Source: an uncultured Prevotellaceae bacterium
GTDB lineage: Bacteria > Bacteroidota > Bacteroidia > Bacteroidales > Bacteroidaceae
Direction: 5' to 3'
Length of the DNA: 17,531 nt
Assembly: GCA_900315105.1 (NCBI GenBank)
Contig: OMXX01000086.1
Location: 1-17,531 of the forward strand
The notes below the pieces were generated by a model, which ran no database searches, had not been told where the DNA came from, and saw only the letters and a list, made by a program, of their open reading frames with translations. Position 1 is the stretch's first letter. Each line of letters begins with the position of its first letter. Below are positions 8,401 to 15,089 of this stretch, one piece after another. A program made the position numbers and the translations under genes.

Positions 8401-9077
8401 GCTCTGAGGATGCAGACGATGAGGACAGCGACAACAACACCTCATTCGGATTGGATATGCCTCAGAATGATGTTCTCATCCCACAGGCAGAAGATTCTAT
8501 CATCGCTCCTACGGAAGAGAATCCTGCCCAGCCTCAACAAGAAGAAGTAATCTCTGTTCCTACGGAAGAAGAGATACCTGCCCAGCCTCAACAAGAAGAG
8601 GATGACATCTCTGTTCCTACAGAGGAATACACCCCTGCTCAGCCTCAGCAAGAGGAGGAAGTAATCTCTGTGCCAACGGAGGAAGATACACCTACCCAGC
8701 CTCTGCAAGAAGAGGAAGTAATCTCTGTGCCAACGGAGGAAGAGACACCTACCCAGCCTCTGCAAGAAGAGGATGTAATCTCTGTTCCTACAACGGAAGA
8801 GCCCCCTGCTCAGCCACAAACCGAGGATACCGAGGTCATCCTTGACATCCCGGCAACCACCATCCCTGAGCAGCCACAGCAGCAGGAAGACAACTTCATC
8901 CTTGAAGACAACACCTCTGAGAACAACAACACTCAAACGGAGGATATCATTCTCCTTGAAGAGGATGACAAGAAGACCGATGAGCCTCAGCAGGAGGAGA
9001 ATATCATCCTCGACGACAGCACCAAGGAAGACTCAAAGCTCCTTGAGGATGAGTACTATGAGTTGGATGGGTTCTAA
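5421..9077 (+). CDS. porW: PorW/SprE-like type IX secretion lipoprotein with TPR repeats
   Basis: This 1218-residue protein has a lipoprotein signal ending in ITSC (Cys45 with the first ATG, Cys35 if translation starts at the second ATG, 5451). After the Cys, the NTYYNG and LAYIDASLEK segments match my recollection of the PorW/SprE N-terminus. Helical TPR-like repeats fill about 150-450. A charged coiled-coil-like stretch (KKKEKEERDKEAEEK) starts near 465, a second TPR-like region follows, and a conserved-looking module (LFQLARFNFTNFVV) lies near 850. Residues about 1024-1218 are acidic and Pro/Gln-rich with tandem repeats. As known in other Bacteroidota, PorW/SprE is a periplasmic lipoprotein needed for type IX secretion or gliding. 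This copy seems longer than characterised ones, largely through its tail. Part of the signal peptide is encoded by a dispersed repeat. The nearby porX supports the assignment. Confidence 0.82.
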   Translation: MPSIHTIICNMLSLLTSIAKRLSTPLHLWEGLGVGLLVCISITSCSNKKNTAQTRWWQAFTAKYNTYYNGTLAYIDASLEKENGNQDNYTEMLPLYTVGNKASRELGKSNYEIAIEKCQKTIKLHSITARPEWKKSRKKTEKDIEWLNRKEYNPFLWRAWMLMGRSQFYKGDFDEAASTFTYMCRLYKTQPAIYGKARAWLAKCYIEQDWIYDAEDVIRNMQRDSIDWRAQKEWDYTYADYYLHIGDMENAAKYLRKVVKHEMRSKQRAREYYLLGQVEAALGHKDEAYKAFKKVIRQNPPYEVEFNARIAMTEVLADGTQARKMISRLKRMASDENNKEYLDQVYYAIGNIYLTLKDTTQAIYAYETGNTKATRSGIEKGVLLLHLGDLYWAKEKYGDAGRCYGEAIGLLDKDRDDYEQLSERSKILDELTPYTNAIELQDSLQLLAKMSEKDRNAAIDRVITALKKKEKEERDKEAEEKVAAAQEKYNTGQRQNNTRTPQNNRATGRREATWYFYNPTTVQQGKQAFARMWGKRDNVDNWQRANKSNVGDFASEYAQEPEYTEEQRDSIAAVEEKAEKEKARLDTAANDPHKREYYLAQIPFTPEQLEESNAQIEDGLFHSGIIFKDKLDNLNLSEKSFMRLLRDFPETQTKDEVYYHMFLLYSRKGDNLKAQAYLNRLKNECADSKWTTILTDPYFEDNAKYGTHLEDSLYAATYDAFKNDRFEEVKNNTAISDRRFPLGDNRDKFLFISGLSQLNEGDADGCLARLDTLVKAYPQSKVSELAGMIINGVRQGRTLVGGNFSMEDVWNRRTAVMSDKDTTNAKGFSDERNTEFTFLFVYNPDSISENKLLFQLARFNFTNFVVRNFNIEIADAAGLHHMMVTGFRSFDEARQYARVLYKNDGMMNAAKGSRSVVISNENLPMLGTQYSYNDYDAFYTEHFQPLKADNPYMLYEPDYDEKEIEKDLNRRNVNVAPALPSETVAPNGAAPVSGSEDADDEDSDNNTSFGLDMPQNDVLIPQAEDSIIAPTEENPAQPQQEEVISVPTEEEIPAQPQQEEDDISVPTEEYTPAQPQQEEEVISVPTEEDTPTQPLQEEEVISVPTEEETPTQPLQEEDVISVPTTEEPPAQPQTEDTEVILDIPATTIPEQPQQQEDNFILEDNTSENNNTQTEDIILLEEDDKKTDEPQQEENIILDDSTKEDSKLLEDEYYELDGF
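5487..5526. repeat. GC-rich palindromic repeat, copy b, inside the porW signal-peptide codons
   Basis: This is an inverted copy of 5332-5373. CCCCTCCA (5493-5500) pairs with TGGGAGGGG (5505-5513), followed by CTGGGGGTGGGTCTGC. Read in the porW frame it encodes TPLHLWEGLGVGL, much of the hydrophobic core before the lipobox. The two arms bracket about 115 bp that include both candidate start codons of porW. Confidence 0.75.
8490..8830 (+). repeat. 57-bp tandem repeats in the 3' part of porW
   Basis: About six units of about 19 residues, with consensus VISVPTEEETPAQPQQEE, lie in the acidic tail of PorW. The units starting at 8661, 8718 and 8775 are spaced exactly 57 bp and are nearly identical in DNA, which points to recent slippage or recombination. 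Because the unit length is a multiple of three, copy number can change without a frameshift. Confidence 0.8.
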
Positions 9078-9288
9078 AGCCTAACCCGTCCTTCCCAAGG
9101 GGTAGTCCGATGTTGATAACATCGGAGTATGTGACAAGTTCCCCATCCCCCTTCCGGGGGAGTAGTTACTCTAGAGGGTGAAAAAGGCAATGAGAAATAT
9201 TAATAGTTAAAACCGAAAAATCCAAGCGCGGCCATTAGGTGGATGTTACTATAAAACATCCTTCCATTTGGGAAGGCTTGGTTAGGCT
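9078..9288. repeat. Inverted-repeat element filling the porW-porX gap
   Basis: AGCCTAACC (9078-9086) is matched by GGTTAGGCT (9280-9288), with further inverted similarity inside (CCTTCCCAA near both ends). The element starts one base after the porW stop codon and ends three bases before the porX ATG. Inside are hairpins TCCGATGTT/AACATCGGA (9106-9126), CCCCC/GGGGG (9147-9160) and GGATGTT/AACATCC (9241-9261). The GGGGAGTAGTTAC word is shared with 5360-5372. The layout resembles a MITE-like or compound REP element; mobility is inferred. The first hairpins may terminate porW. Confidence 0.65.
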
Positions 9289-9291
9289 ACT

Positions 9292-10905
9292 ATGACAAAC
9301 GGACATTTACTTTGGGTTGACGATGAGATTGAGCATCTCCGCGCCCATATCATCTTCCTTGAGAAGAAAGGCTACGATGTAGTGACGGTGAGCAACGGAC
9401 TCGACGCCATTGAGCAATGTCAGCAACAGACCTTCGATCTCGTCTTCCTCGACGAGATGATGCCTGGCATGTCTGGTCTCGAAACCCTTCAGCGCATCAA
9501 GGACATACAGCCGCAGACTCCCGTCGTGATGGTGACAAAGAGCGAGGAGGAGGACATCATGGATCAGGCTATCGGCAAGAAGATTGCCGACTACCTCATC
9601 AAGCCCGTCAATCCCATGCAGATTCTGCTCTCTATAAAGAAGAACATACACAGCCGCGAGATTGTCACCGAGGTGACACAGACAGGCTATCAGCAGAACT
9701 TCCAGAATATATCAATGAAGATATCCGATTGCCGTAGCATCGACGATTGGAAAGAGGTGTATAAGCTCCTCGTGCGATGGGAACTGGAGCTCTCCGCCAC
9801 ACACTCATCTATGACCGAGATGCTGAAGATGCAGAAGGAAGAGGCAAACCTCGGCTTTGCAAAGTTCATTAAGAAGAACTATATGGATTGGGTAGCACCT
9901 AACCAACACCTAACACCCAACACCCAACACCCACTCAAGTCCCCCTTTAAGGAGGATTCAGGGGGTCTTCAACGCCCCCTCATGTCCCCCGACATCTTCA
10001 AGACTAAGATATTCCCGCTTCTCGACAAGGGCGAGAAGGTGTTCCTCATCGTGATAGATAACTTCCGCTTCGACCAGTGGCGCGTACTTGCCGAGGAGAT
10101 AGGCGATATGTTCGATATCGAGGAAGACCTCTACACCAGCATCCTGCCTACTGCCACGCAGTATGCGCGTAACGCCATCTTCAGCGGACTCATGCCACAG
10201 CAGATAGCCAAGATGTTCCCCGACCTATGGGTTGACGAGGACGAGGACGAAGGCAAGAACCTCAACGAGGCACCGCTTATCAAGACACAGATAGAGCGCT
10301 ACCGCCGTCACGACACGTTCTCATATCATAAGATAAACGACTCCAACGGCGGCGACAGACTCATGCAGCAGTTCAAGTCGCTACAGCAGAACGACCTCAA
10401 CGTCGTGGTTATCAATTTCATCGATATGCTATCCCACGCACGTACGGAGTCGAAGATGGTACGCGAGCTTGCAAACAACGAGAGCGCATACCGCAGCATC
10501 TCCCTGAGTTGGTTCAAGCATTCCGTGCTCTCCGAACTATTCACCGCACTCGCCCAGACCGACTACCGCATCATCCTCACCACCGACCACGGCAGCATAC
10601 GTGCCGACCGTCCCGTGAAGATTGTAGGCGACCGCAACACCAACACCAACCTGCGCTATAAGCTCGGCAAGAACCTGTCCTATAACAGCAAGGACCTCTT
10701 TGTCATCAAGGAGCCGCAGAAGGCGCAGCTCCCTGCACCGAACCTCTCCACGAGCTACGTGTTCGCCACAGGCAATGACTTCTTCGCCTACCCGAACAAC
10801 TACAACTACTACGTGCAGTACTATAAGGACACCTTCCAGCACGGCGGTATCTCAATGGAGGAAATGCTCATCCCTCTCATTACGATGAAGGGAAGGAAGA
10901 AGTAA
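9292..10905 (+). CDS. porX: PorX: response regulator with PglZ/alkaline-phosphatase-fold output domain
   Basis: This 537-residue regulator belongs to the type IX secretion control system. The receiver domain (about 5-120) has the acidic pair Asp10/Asp11, phospho-acceptor Asp54 (VFLDEMMPG), Thr82 and Lys104 (LIKP). Residues about 130-202 are helical, matching the three-helix bundle described for PorX. The phosphodiesterase-like domain (about 235-535) shows candidate metal ligands Asp256 (IDNFRFDQW), Asp378/His382 (FIDMLSHAR), Asp432/His433 (TTDHGS) and His517. In Porphyromonas gingivalis, PorX works with the sensor PorY and a sigma factor to control por genes; neither partner is in this window. 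Residues about 204-233 are encoded by low-complexity, GC-rich repeat sequence not expected in PorX. The receiver motif and PglZ-like domain make this assignment strong. Confidence 0.95.
   Translation: MTNGHLLWVDDEIEHLRAHIIFLEKKGYDVVTVSNGLDAIEQCQQQTFDLVFLDEMMPGMSGLETLQRIKDIQPQTPVVMVTKSEEEDIMDQAIGKKIADYLIKPVNPMQILLSIKKNIHSREIVTEVTQTGYQQNFQNISMKISDCRSIDDWKEVYKLLVRWELELSATHSSMTEMLKMQKEEANLGFAKFIKKNYMDWVAPNQHLTPNTQHPLKSPFKEDSGGLQRPLMSPDIFKTKIFPLLDKGEKVFLIVIDNFRFDQWRVLAEEIGDMFDIEEDLYTSILPTATQYARNAIFSGLMPQQIAKMFPDLWVDEDEDEGKNLNEAPLIKTQIERYRRHDTFSYHKINDSNGGDRLMQQFKSLQQNDLNVVVINFIDMLSHARTESKMVRELANNESAYRSISLSWFKHSVLSELFTALAQTDYRIILTTDHGSIRADRPVKIVGDRNTNTNLRYKLGKNLSYNSKDLFVIKEPQKAQLPAPNLSTSYVFATGNDFFAYPNNYNYYVQYYKDTFQHGGISMEEMLIPLITMKGRKK
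9901..9990. repeat. Extragenic-type repeat inside the porX linker
   Basis: An AACACCC microrepeat (9910-9930) is followed by AAGTCCCCC (9937-9945) and its inverted partner GGGGGTCTT (9961-9969), then CCCCC (9975-9979). This GC-hairpin style is like that of the intergenic elements here, yet it is translated in frame as residues 204-233 (NQHLTPNTQHPLKSPF and onward) between the helical bundle and the phosphatase-fold domain. Confidence 0.7.
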
Positions 10906-10910
10906 ACAGC

Positions 10911-11059
10911 TGGCCTCTCCCCCCGCCCTCCCCCGTAGGGAGGGAGCCGGAGCGCCCATTCTAATTAATAATGAGTAATTAATAATGAATAATTAATAGT
11001 CAAACATGCCTTTCGCCTTCCGGCTCCCTCCCTACGGGGGAGGGCGGGGGGAGAGGCCA
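10911..11059. repeat. MITE-like element with 41-bp perfect terminal inverted repeats
   Basis: Positions 10911-10951 and 11019-11059 are perfect reverse complements (41 bp, beginning TGGCCTCTCC). The 67-bp centre contains a 14-bp tandem repeat, TAATTAATAATGAG. The element lies between the porX stop codon and the tsaE start, leaving 5 and 15 bp. It may transpose, act as a strong terminator or transcript-stabilising hairpin, or be invertible. There is no transposase in the window. Confidence 0.85.
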
Positions 11060-11074
11060 TAGTTATGCTTTTTT

Positions 11075-11491
11075 ATGGAAATAAGAATAGATAATCTCGC
11101 ACATATTAACGAGGCTGCCAAGCAATTCGTGGCTGCCATGGGCGACAACACCATCTTTGCCTTCTACGGCCACATGGGCGCAGGAAAGACAACATTCATA
11201 AAGGCAATATGCGAGGAACTTGGCGTGAAGGACGTCATCACATCCCCTACCTTCGCCATCGTAAACGAATACACCGACGGGCAAGGCGAGCCTGTCTATC
11301 ACTTCGACTTCTACCGAATCAAGAAGCAGGAAGAGGTTTATGACATCGGCTTCGAGGACTATGTAGAATCTGGCTCTGTCTGCCTGATGGAATGGCCAGA
11401 ACTCATCGAGGATATCCTGCCTGCCGACACGGTGAAGGTCAGCATCACCGAGCAGCCCGACGGATCCCGACTCGTGGAAAGCATGAAATAA
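11075..11491 (+). CDS. tsaE: tRNA threonylcarbamoyladenosine biosynthesis ATPase TsaE
   Basis: TsaE is the small cytoplasmic ATPase that works with TsaB and TsaD to make the t6A37 modification on ANN-decoding tRNAs. The 138 residues have family length. The Walker A loop is GHMGAGKTT (32-40). [10 protein letters not shown] (57-66), the HFDFYRI segment (76-82) and the MEWPE motif (105-109) are typical of the family. The ATG at 11075 is chosen because the nearby ATG at 11065 is in another frame. The gene follows porX, an adjacency I recall as common in Bacteroidota, but the 41-bp inverted repeat lies between them, so co-transcription would have to read through a strong hairpin. Confidence 0.95.
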   Translation: MEIRIDNLAHINEAAKQFVAAMGDNTIFAFYGHMGAGKTTFIKAICEELGVKDVITSPTFAIVNEYTDGQGEPVYHFDFYRIKKQEEVYDIGFEDYVESGSVCLMEWPELIEDILPADTVKVSITEQPDGSRLVESMK

Positions 11492-11567
11492 ACGCAAAAA
11501 AGAGATTCATACTCACATATAAGATTGTTGCGGATACTATCCTATCCCTCAACAACTTAGGAGAATC

Positions 11568-11619
11568 GTCAGACAAATGTCAGATAAATGTCAGTTTGAG
11601 AAATTGGCATTTATCTGAT
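11568..11619 (+). promoter_or_regulatory. Operator candidate: GTCAGAYAAAT direct repeats plus inverted copy
   Basis: GTCAGACAAAT (11568-11578), GTCAGATAAAT (11579-11589) and GTCAG (11590-11594) are head-to-tail with an 11-bp period. TCAGATAAATG (11580-11590) has a perfect inverted partner CATTTATCTGA (11609-11619). The inverted partner falls between the -33 and -7 boxes of the promoter at 11604-11634, as expected for a repressor or regulator site, although an RNA hairpin is also possible. Confidence 0.55.
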
Positions 11620-11634
11620 TTCTTTTTACCTTTG
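11604..11634 (+). promoter_or_regulatory. Bacteroidota-type promoter for the 167-aa gene
   Basis: TTGG (11604-11607) as -33 box, a 19-bp spacer and TACCTTTG (11627-11634) as -7 box fit TTTG-N19/20-TAnnTTTG. The start codon at 11657 follows after about 15-20 nt of leader. Confidence 0.65.
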
Positions 11635-11656
11635 CCTTCGACAATTCCAAAAGAGT

Positions 11657-12160
11657 ATGAAATCACTTCTTGTATTATACATCGTTTTTGCATGTATGGC
11701 ATTCTCCGTAGATTACCTATGGGTAGGCTATGGCATTGATGAAGTCAAGGTATTCCAATATGTCATCAACAAATCTGATATGATAAAATTCACCGACAAC
11801 ATGTATTGCTACGACATCTCATACCCAGACTTCCTATATCCCGCAGAAGACAACGCAGACGGAGCAAACCGATTCAACTACAACGGCCGAACCGACCTGA
11901 TGGTAGAAACAACCGTTATCAACTCCATACAATATCTGAAGCAGAATTCAGACAAGATAATACAAGAAAGAGACTGTGTTTACATCGATGGCGACTATAT
12001 GGAGGGCGACAAAAGTTGGGAGGACATGCGTTTCCATACCAAGGCTGTCCATTCCGGCAAACTATGGGTTACATATACCGTGGTATTCAACAAGAAATTC
12101 GAGCAATCTGTTTCACGAATGATTAGTATAATAGACCGATGGAATCCCAAGATACTGTAA
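11657..12160 (+). CDS. Small exported or membrane-anchored hypothetical protein
   Basis: I do not recognise this 167-residue protein. Its N-terminus (MKSLLVLYIVFACMAFSVDY) is hydrophobic and would act as a signal peptide or anchor. No lipobox is clear. The rest is a mixed polar domain rich in Tyr and Asp, with DNMYCYDISYPDF, IQYLKQNSDK, VYIDGDYMEGD and WVTYTVVFNKKF, which suggests an alpha/beta fold outside the cytoplasm. The long uninterrupted frame, its own promoter and a candidate operator make it a credible gene. It stands alone between tsaE and the convergent minus-strand operon, ending 33 bp from the arsC-like stop codon. No function can be assigned from the sequence. Confidence 0.75.
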   Translation: MKSLLVLYIVFACMAFSVDYLWVGYGIDEVKVFQYVINKSDMIKFTDNMYCYDISYPDFLYPAEDNADGANRFNYNGRTDLMVETTVINSIQYLKQNSDKIIQERDCVYIDGDYMEGDKSWEDMRFHTKAVHSGKLWVTYTVVFNKKFEQSVSRMISIIDRWNPKIL

Positions 12161-12193
12161 CCAAAAGTCACAATCCTCCATATCAGAATACTA

Positions 12194-12703
12194 TCATTTC
12201 TTCCTCTCCTCCATATCGCAGTAGATCTTGAAGAACTTGTCATTGATTTCATCTCGAACACGGCGGTACTCGTTCATCTTAAACTCGTAGGTACCTTCCG
12301 TCACCTTGCTCGGGTCGTCGAAAGGAATATGGATACGATGCTTCACGTTACCGTTAAAGACTGGGCAGGTCTTGTTGGCATTATCACATACGGTTATAAC
12401 ATAATCCCAATCCTCGTTCACGTATTCATCAACCTGACAAGGCTTGTGGTCACTAATGTCGATGCCCATCTCACGCATCACGAGTACAGCCTTCGGATTA
12501 ACGCGAGGCTCAGCCTTTACACCGCCAGAATATACAGCAAGGTCTTTTCCGTAAGATTCCAGGAAGCCGTGCGCCATCTGACTGCGGCATGTATTGCCTG
12601 TGCAGAGTACGAGAACCTTTATGCCATGCTTCTGGGCATTCATTGTAACTGTGCCCACGAAGAGGGCAAGAAATACCATAATGGTTTTCAGCATTGTTTT
12701 CAT
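12194..12703 (-). CDS. Signal-peptide-bearing arsenate reductase / low-molecular-weight phosphatase-fold protein
   Basis: Residues 28-169 match the thioredoxin-linked ArsC / low-molecular-weight tyrosine phosphatase fold. The P-loop CTGNTCRS (Cys34, Arg40) is the CX5R nucleophile motif. VCDNANKTCP (Cys106, Cys113) supplies the two further cysteines of the arsenate reductase redox relay, and FDDPS (128-132) the general-acid loop. In front lies a 24-27 residue leader, MKTMLKTIMVFLALFVGTVT followed by MNAQ, that looks like a classical Bacteroidota signal peptide, whereas family members normally act in the cytoplasm. The ATG at 12703 has an A-rich upstream typical of this genome. An internal Met21 start would remove the leader but has a poorer upstream region. 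It begins 10 bp after the DUF4153 stop codon, so the two are co-transcribed. No arsR, acr3 or arsB is nearby, so the substrate may not be arsenate. Confidence 0.85.
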   Translation of the reverse strand: MKTMLKTIMVFLALFVGTVTMNAQKHGIKVLVLCTGNTCRSQMAHGFLESYGKDLAVYSGGVKAEPRVNPKAVLVMREMGIDISDHKPCQVDEYVNEDWDYVITVCDNANKTCPVFNGNVKHRIHIPFDDPSKVTEGTYEFKMNEYRRVRDEINDKFFKIYCDMEERKK

Positions 12704-12713
12704 TTCTGTTTTT

Positions 12714-14453
12714 TTATTCTTCTTTTATCGGATTATTGTAGAGTATATATCCACATATTCCCAATCTCATATCCTTATGATTCTCGTTATAGTCGGTTAT
12801 GCTGATTCTTGTGCTTATTAACAGGGCATCGCCCTTGACCGACTTAAACGTATATACTATAGAGTCATTGAGATTCTTATGACGGATAAGGAAGTCGCCA
12901 TGATTCTCTACATGGTATATGAAAGTGGAATCATTACAGGCATATCCTATATTATCCTTTTCTTTTGTTGTCGCATCTGTGAGCAAATCACAATAGACGT
13001 CATCAAGGTTTTCAATATATTTATAACCATCTGTCAAAGGAACGTTATTGAGCGAGTAACTGTAATCCATCTCATAGCTGTCGCGCAAATCACCATCAAC
13101 ATCCTTTATTTTCCTACCATCAATATGATATACCCATCGGCAGTTTTCGCCCAATACAGAGCGCGACCAGATATAGCCATAGCTCTTAATATCACTAATC
13201 GTATTATTGAATGTCAGGGCATCTTTGGGGGGCATTTTGCTTAGAATCCTGTTAAAGTCATAGTTGTCAAGATCCTTCTGCTGAATACCGTACTTTGCCT
13301 TCAGCTCCAGGAATCTGTTTACCAGTATCTTCTGGTAAATTCTGTTATAGTTCCACGGATGAACGGAAGTGATCAGAACGAGCATCGTGAAACTGATACT
13401 GATCCAATGGATTCGCCTTGCCTTTAAAAACCATAGTCCGATGGCTACGGCATACAGCCAGATGTTGAAAGTAAGCATATAAAGACGATTGGCGGTAATT
13501 CCATAATCCATGAAACGACGCCCAAGGCCTATGCTCATAAGTACGAGCAGAGGCAATGAGAGCAACGGTAGCATCTTCGTTATCTTAACCTCGAAACCGT
13601 TGTATTCCTTATCCCTGATATACGGATATAGCAGGAAGGTAATTGCTATCACCGAGCACATCATGACAGAGACGAGCATTGACAGCGTACCTTGAGGCAA
13701 GGTCCATGTGAAGAGTATCTTTAACCCATAGACATAGAGAACACCCATATAGAGCAAGGTCAGAGGCAAGAACAGATACTTGGTAACGCCTATCAGGAAC
13801 TTATTCTTTGGAACGTTGGAGTTGAACTTGTCTTCGCCCGACGGAATACGGATAAGGAACAGCAAGACAGGGAGCGTTACAAGGCACAACACACACAGGG
13901 TGTAATATACCTTGTATTCCGCCTCAAAATCGAATAGCTGGGCAGAACCCATATACAGCAGGCACAAGCCGCCAAGCATGATGAGTCCGACAAGGATACC
14001 GATAGCAGCACCTACCGCCAATCTCAGCACGAAATTCCATGATTTCCTGTCATCTTTTTCTCCCATGAAAGGAAAGAAACAAACTGCCACGAGCATTGCC
14101 AGTATAGCAGAACTCTGTGCTATATATACAGATTCGTCAATATAAGTCTTCAGATGCAGGGAGTAGGCATCTGCTGCAAGCACGGCAACAGAGCCCAACC
14201 ACAGCAACGCAGCCTTAGGCTTTTTGAACACGTTGGAAAGTCCGTATTCCTCTCTTTCCTCCGTACAGATATGCAGCAGGAGAGTCAGAAGCATACCAAC
14301 GCTGAAAAAGAAAGTGAGCCAGTCGGGAGACTTTTCAAGAATGATATTTTCAATCATCAGAATAGTCAACGCAGCAAGAAAAGCGATAGTAGCAGGAAAC
14401 CTTAGTACGGTGTCCTTGCTATTGTTCCAGAAAGCAGATAGATTTATCTTCAT
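12714..14453 (-). CDS. DUF4153-type polytopic membrane protein
   Basis: This is a 579-residue inner-membrane protein. About ten hydrophobic helices occupy residues 15-375 (for example TIAFLAALTILMIENIIL and LFLPLTLLYMGVLYVYGLKI). A soluble C-terminal part (about 380-579) includes KYGIQQKDLDNYDFNRIL, SRSVLGENCRWVYHIDGRKI and a predicted beta-rich end. The opening LSAFWNNSKDTVLRFPATI and overall layout match DUF4153, a family without an assigned reaction; the match is from recall. It is the first gene of an operon with the exported ArsC-like protein, which suggests a shared envelope role. A good promoter lies upstream at 14533-14564. The start at 14453 follows that promoter and an A/T-rich leader. 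Confidence 0.8.
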   Translation of the reverse strand: MKINLSAFWNNSKDTVLRFPATIAFLAALTILMIENIILEKSPDWLTFFFSVGMLLTLLLHICTEEREEYGLSNVFKKPKAALLWLGSVAVLAADAYSLHLKTYIDESVYIAQSSAILAMLVAVCFFPFMGEKDDRKSWNFVLRLAVGAAIGILVGLIMLGGLCLLYMGSAQLFDFEAEYKVYYTLCVLCLVTLPVLLFLIRIPSGEDKFNSNVPKNKFLIGVTKYLFLPLTLLYMGVLYVYGLKILFTWTLPQGTLSMLVSVMMCSVIAITFLLYPYIRDKEYNGFEVKITKMLPLLSLPLLVLMSIGLGRRFMDYGITANRLYMLTFNIWLYAVAIGLWFLKARRIHWISISFTMLVLITSVHPWNYNRIYQKILVNRFLELKAKYGIQQKDLDNYDFNRILSKMPPKDALTFNNTISDIKSYGYIWSRSVLGENCRWVYHIDGRKIKDVDGDLRDSYEMDYSYSLNNVPLTDGYKYIENLDDVYCDLLTDATTKEKDNIGYACNDSTFIYHVENHGDFLIRHKNLNDSIVYTFKSVKGDALLISTRISITDYNENHKDMRLGICGYILYNNPIKEE

Positions 14454-14532
14454 AACAAAAGGGGTGTATTACAATTCTTTATATATGTTATTATATATGT
14501 TATTGCTATTCTTGAGAAAAACAACACATCTG

Positions 14533-14564
14533 CAAAATTAATCAATCCCCCGGACATTTCCAAA
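14533..14564 (-). promoter_or_regulatory. Bacteroidota consensus promoter for the DUF4153-arsC-like operon
   Basis: On the minus strand TTTG (14564-14561), a 20-bp spacer and TAATTTTG (14540-14533) match TTTG-N19/20-TAnnTTTG. The leader to the ATG at 14453 would be about 70 nt and contains two ATAACATATATAA repeats. Confidence 0.75.
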
Positions 14565-14980
14565 TTTTTCACATGAAAACTTTCCTTCGTAGTGTGTGTA
14601 AACTGAAAGTACATATTTCCGGATTCTAATTGCAAATAACGACATACCATTTCAATAAGACAATTATGATACCCTTCAAGCTCCCATCCGGAATAAGAGC
14701 TACATAAGAGCAGCATAAGAGCTACATAAGACTCACCAAGGCGGTACTTTTTACGTGTTTTTATCCTATATGACCTCGCGTCCGAAGCTCTCCCTTCACC
14801 ACTACAAAGATTCTAAAATCGCATGACATGCAACTTCTCCAAGCAATATTTTGATAAATTTCGAACACGGGAAACACTGAAATATAAATGAAAAGTGTCA
14901 TGCTTCAGCTTGATGAGCCTTTGCTCAGCCCCCAATATAGCTCCCATCTATCGCCCTTTCATAGAAGGGAGAGCGATGGG
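14565..14980. other. Non-coding stretch with small repeats and a hairpin
   Basis: No convincing gene is present. It holds a direct repeat ATAAGAGCTACATAAGA (14693-14709 and 14715-14731, 22-bp period), an 8-bp inverted pair GCATGACA/TGTCATGC (14821-14828 and 14896-14903), and a hairpin at 14943-14980 (CCCATC with GATGGG around CCCTT/AAGGG). Confidence 0.6.
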
Positions 14981-15006
14981 ACTTGGAACGGACCTGGAAC
15001 GGACCT
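14981..15006 (-). repeat. 11-bp tandem repeat, AGGTCCGTTCC type (second site)
   Basis: On the minus strand two full units AGGTCCGTTCC (15006-14996 and 14995-14985) are followed by a partial AAGT (14984-14981). This is the same unit as at 401-443. It lies 84 bp from the palindromic array that begins near 15090, on the array's inner side, in the same relative orientation as the left copy. Confidence 0.85.
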
Positions 15007-15089
15007 ATAGCGGAGGATCAACGGAGGCATAACTGCCGTTGAGCCTTATTGTTCACTTTTACATTAAGAAAAAAAGAATTTTCACACTA

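Noticed and set aside
9292..10905. PglZ protein of a BREX phage-defence system
   Set aside because: The N-terminal receiver domain, helical bundle and porW neighbour identify PorX; no brx or pgl genes are present.
14450..14716. 88-aa minus-strand frame upstream of the DUF4153 gene
   Set aside because: It spans the consensus promoter of that operon and overlaps its start codon, with no family-like features.
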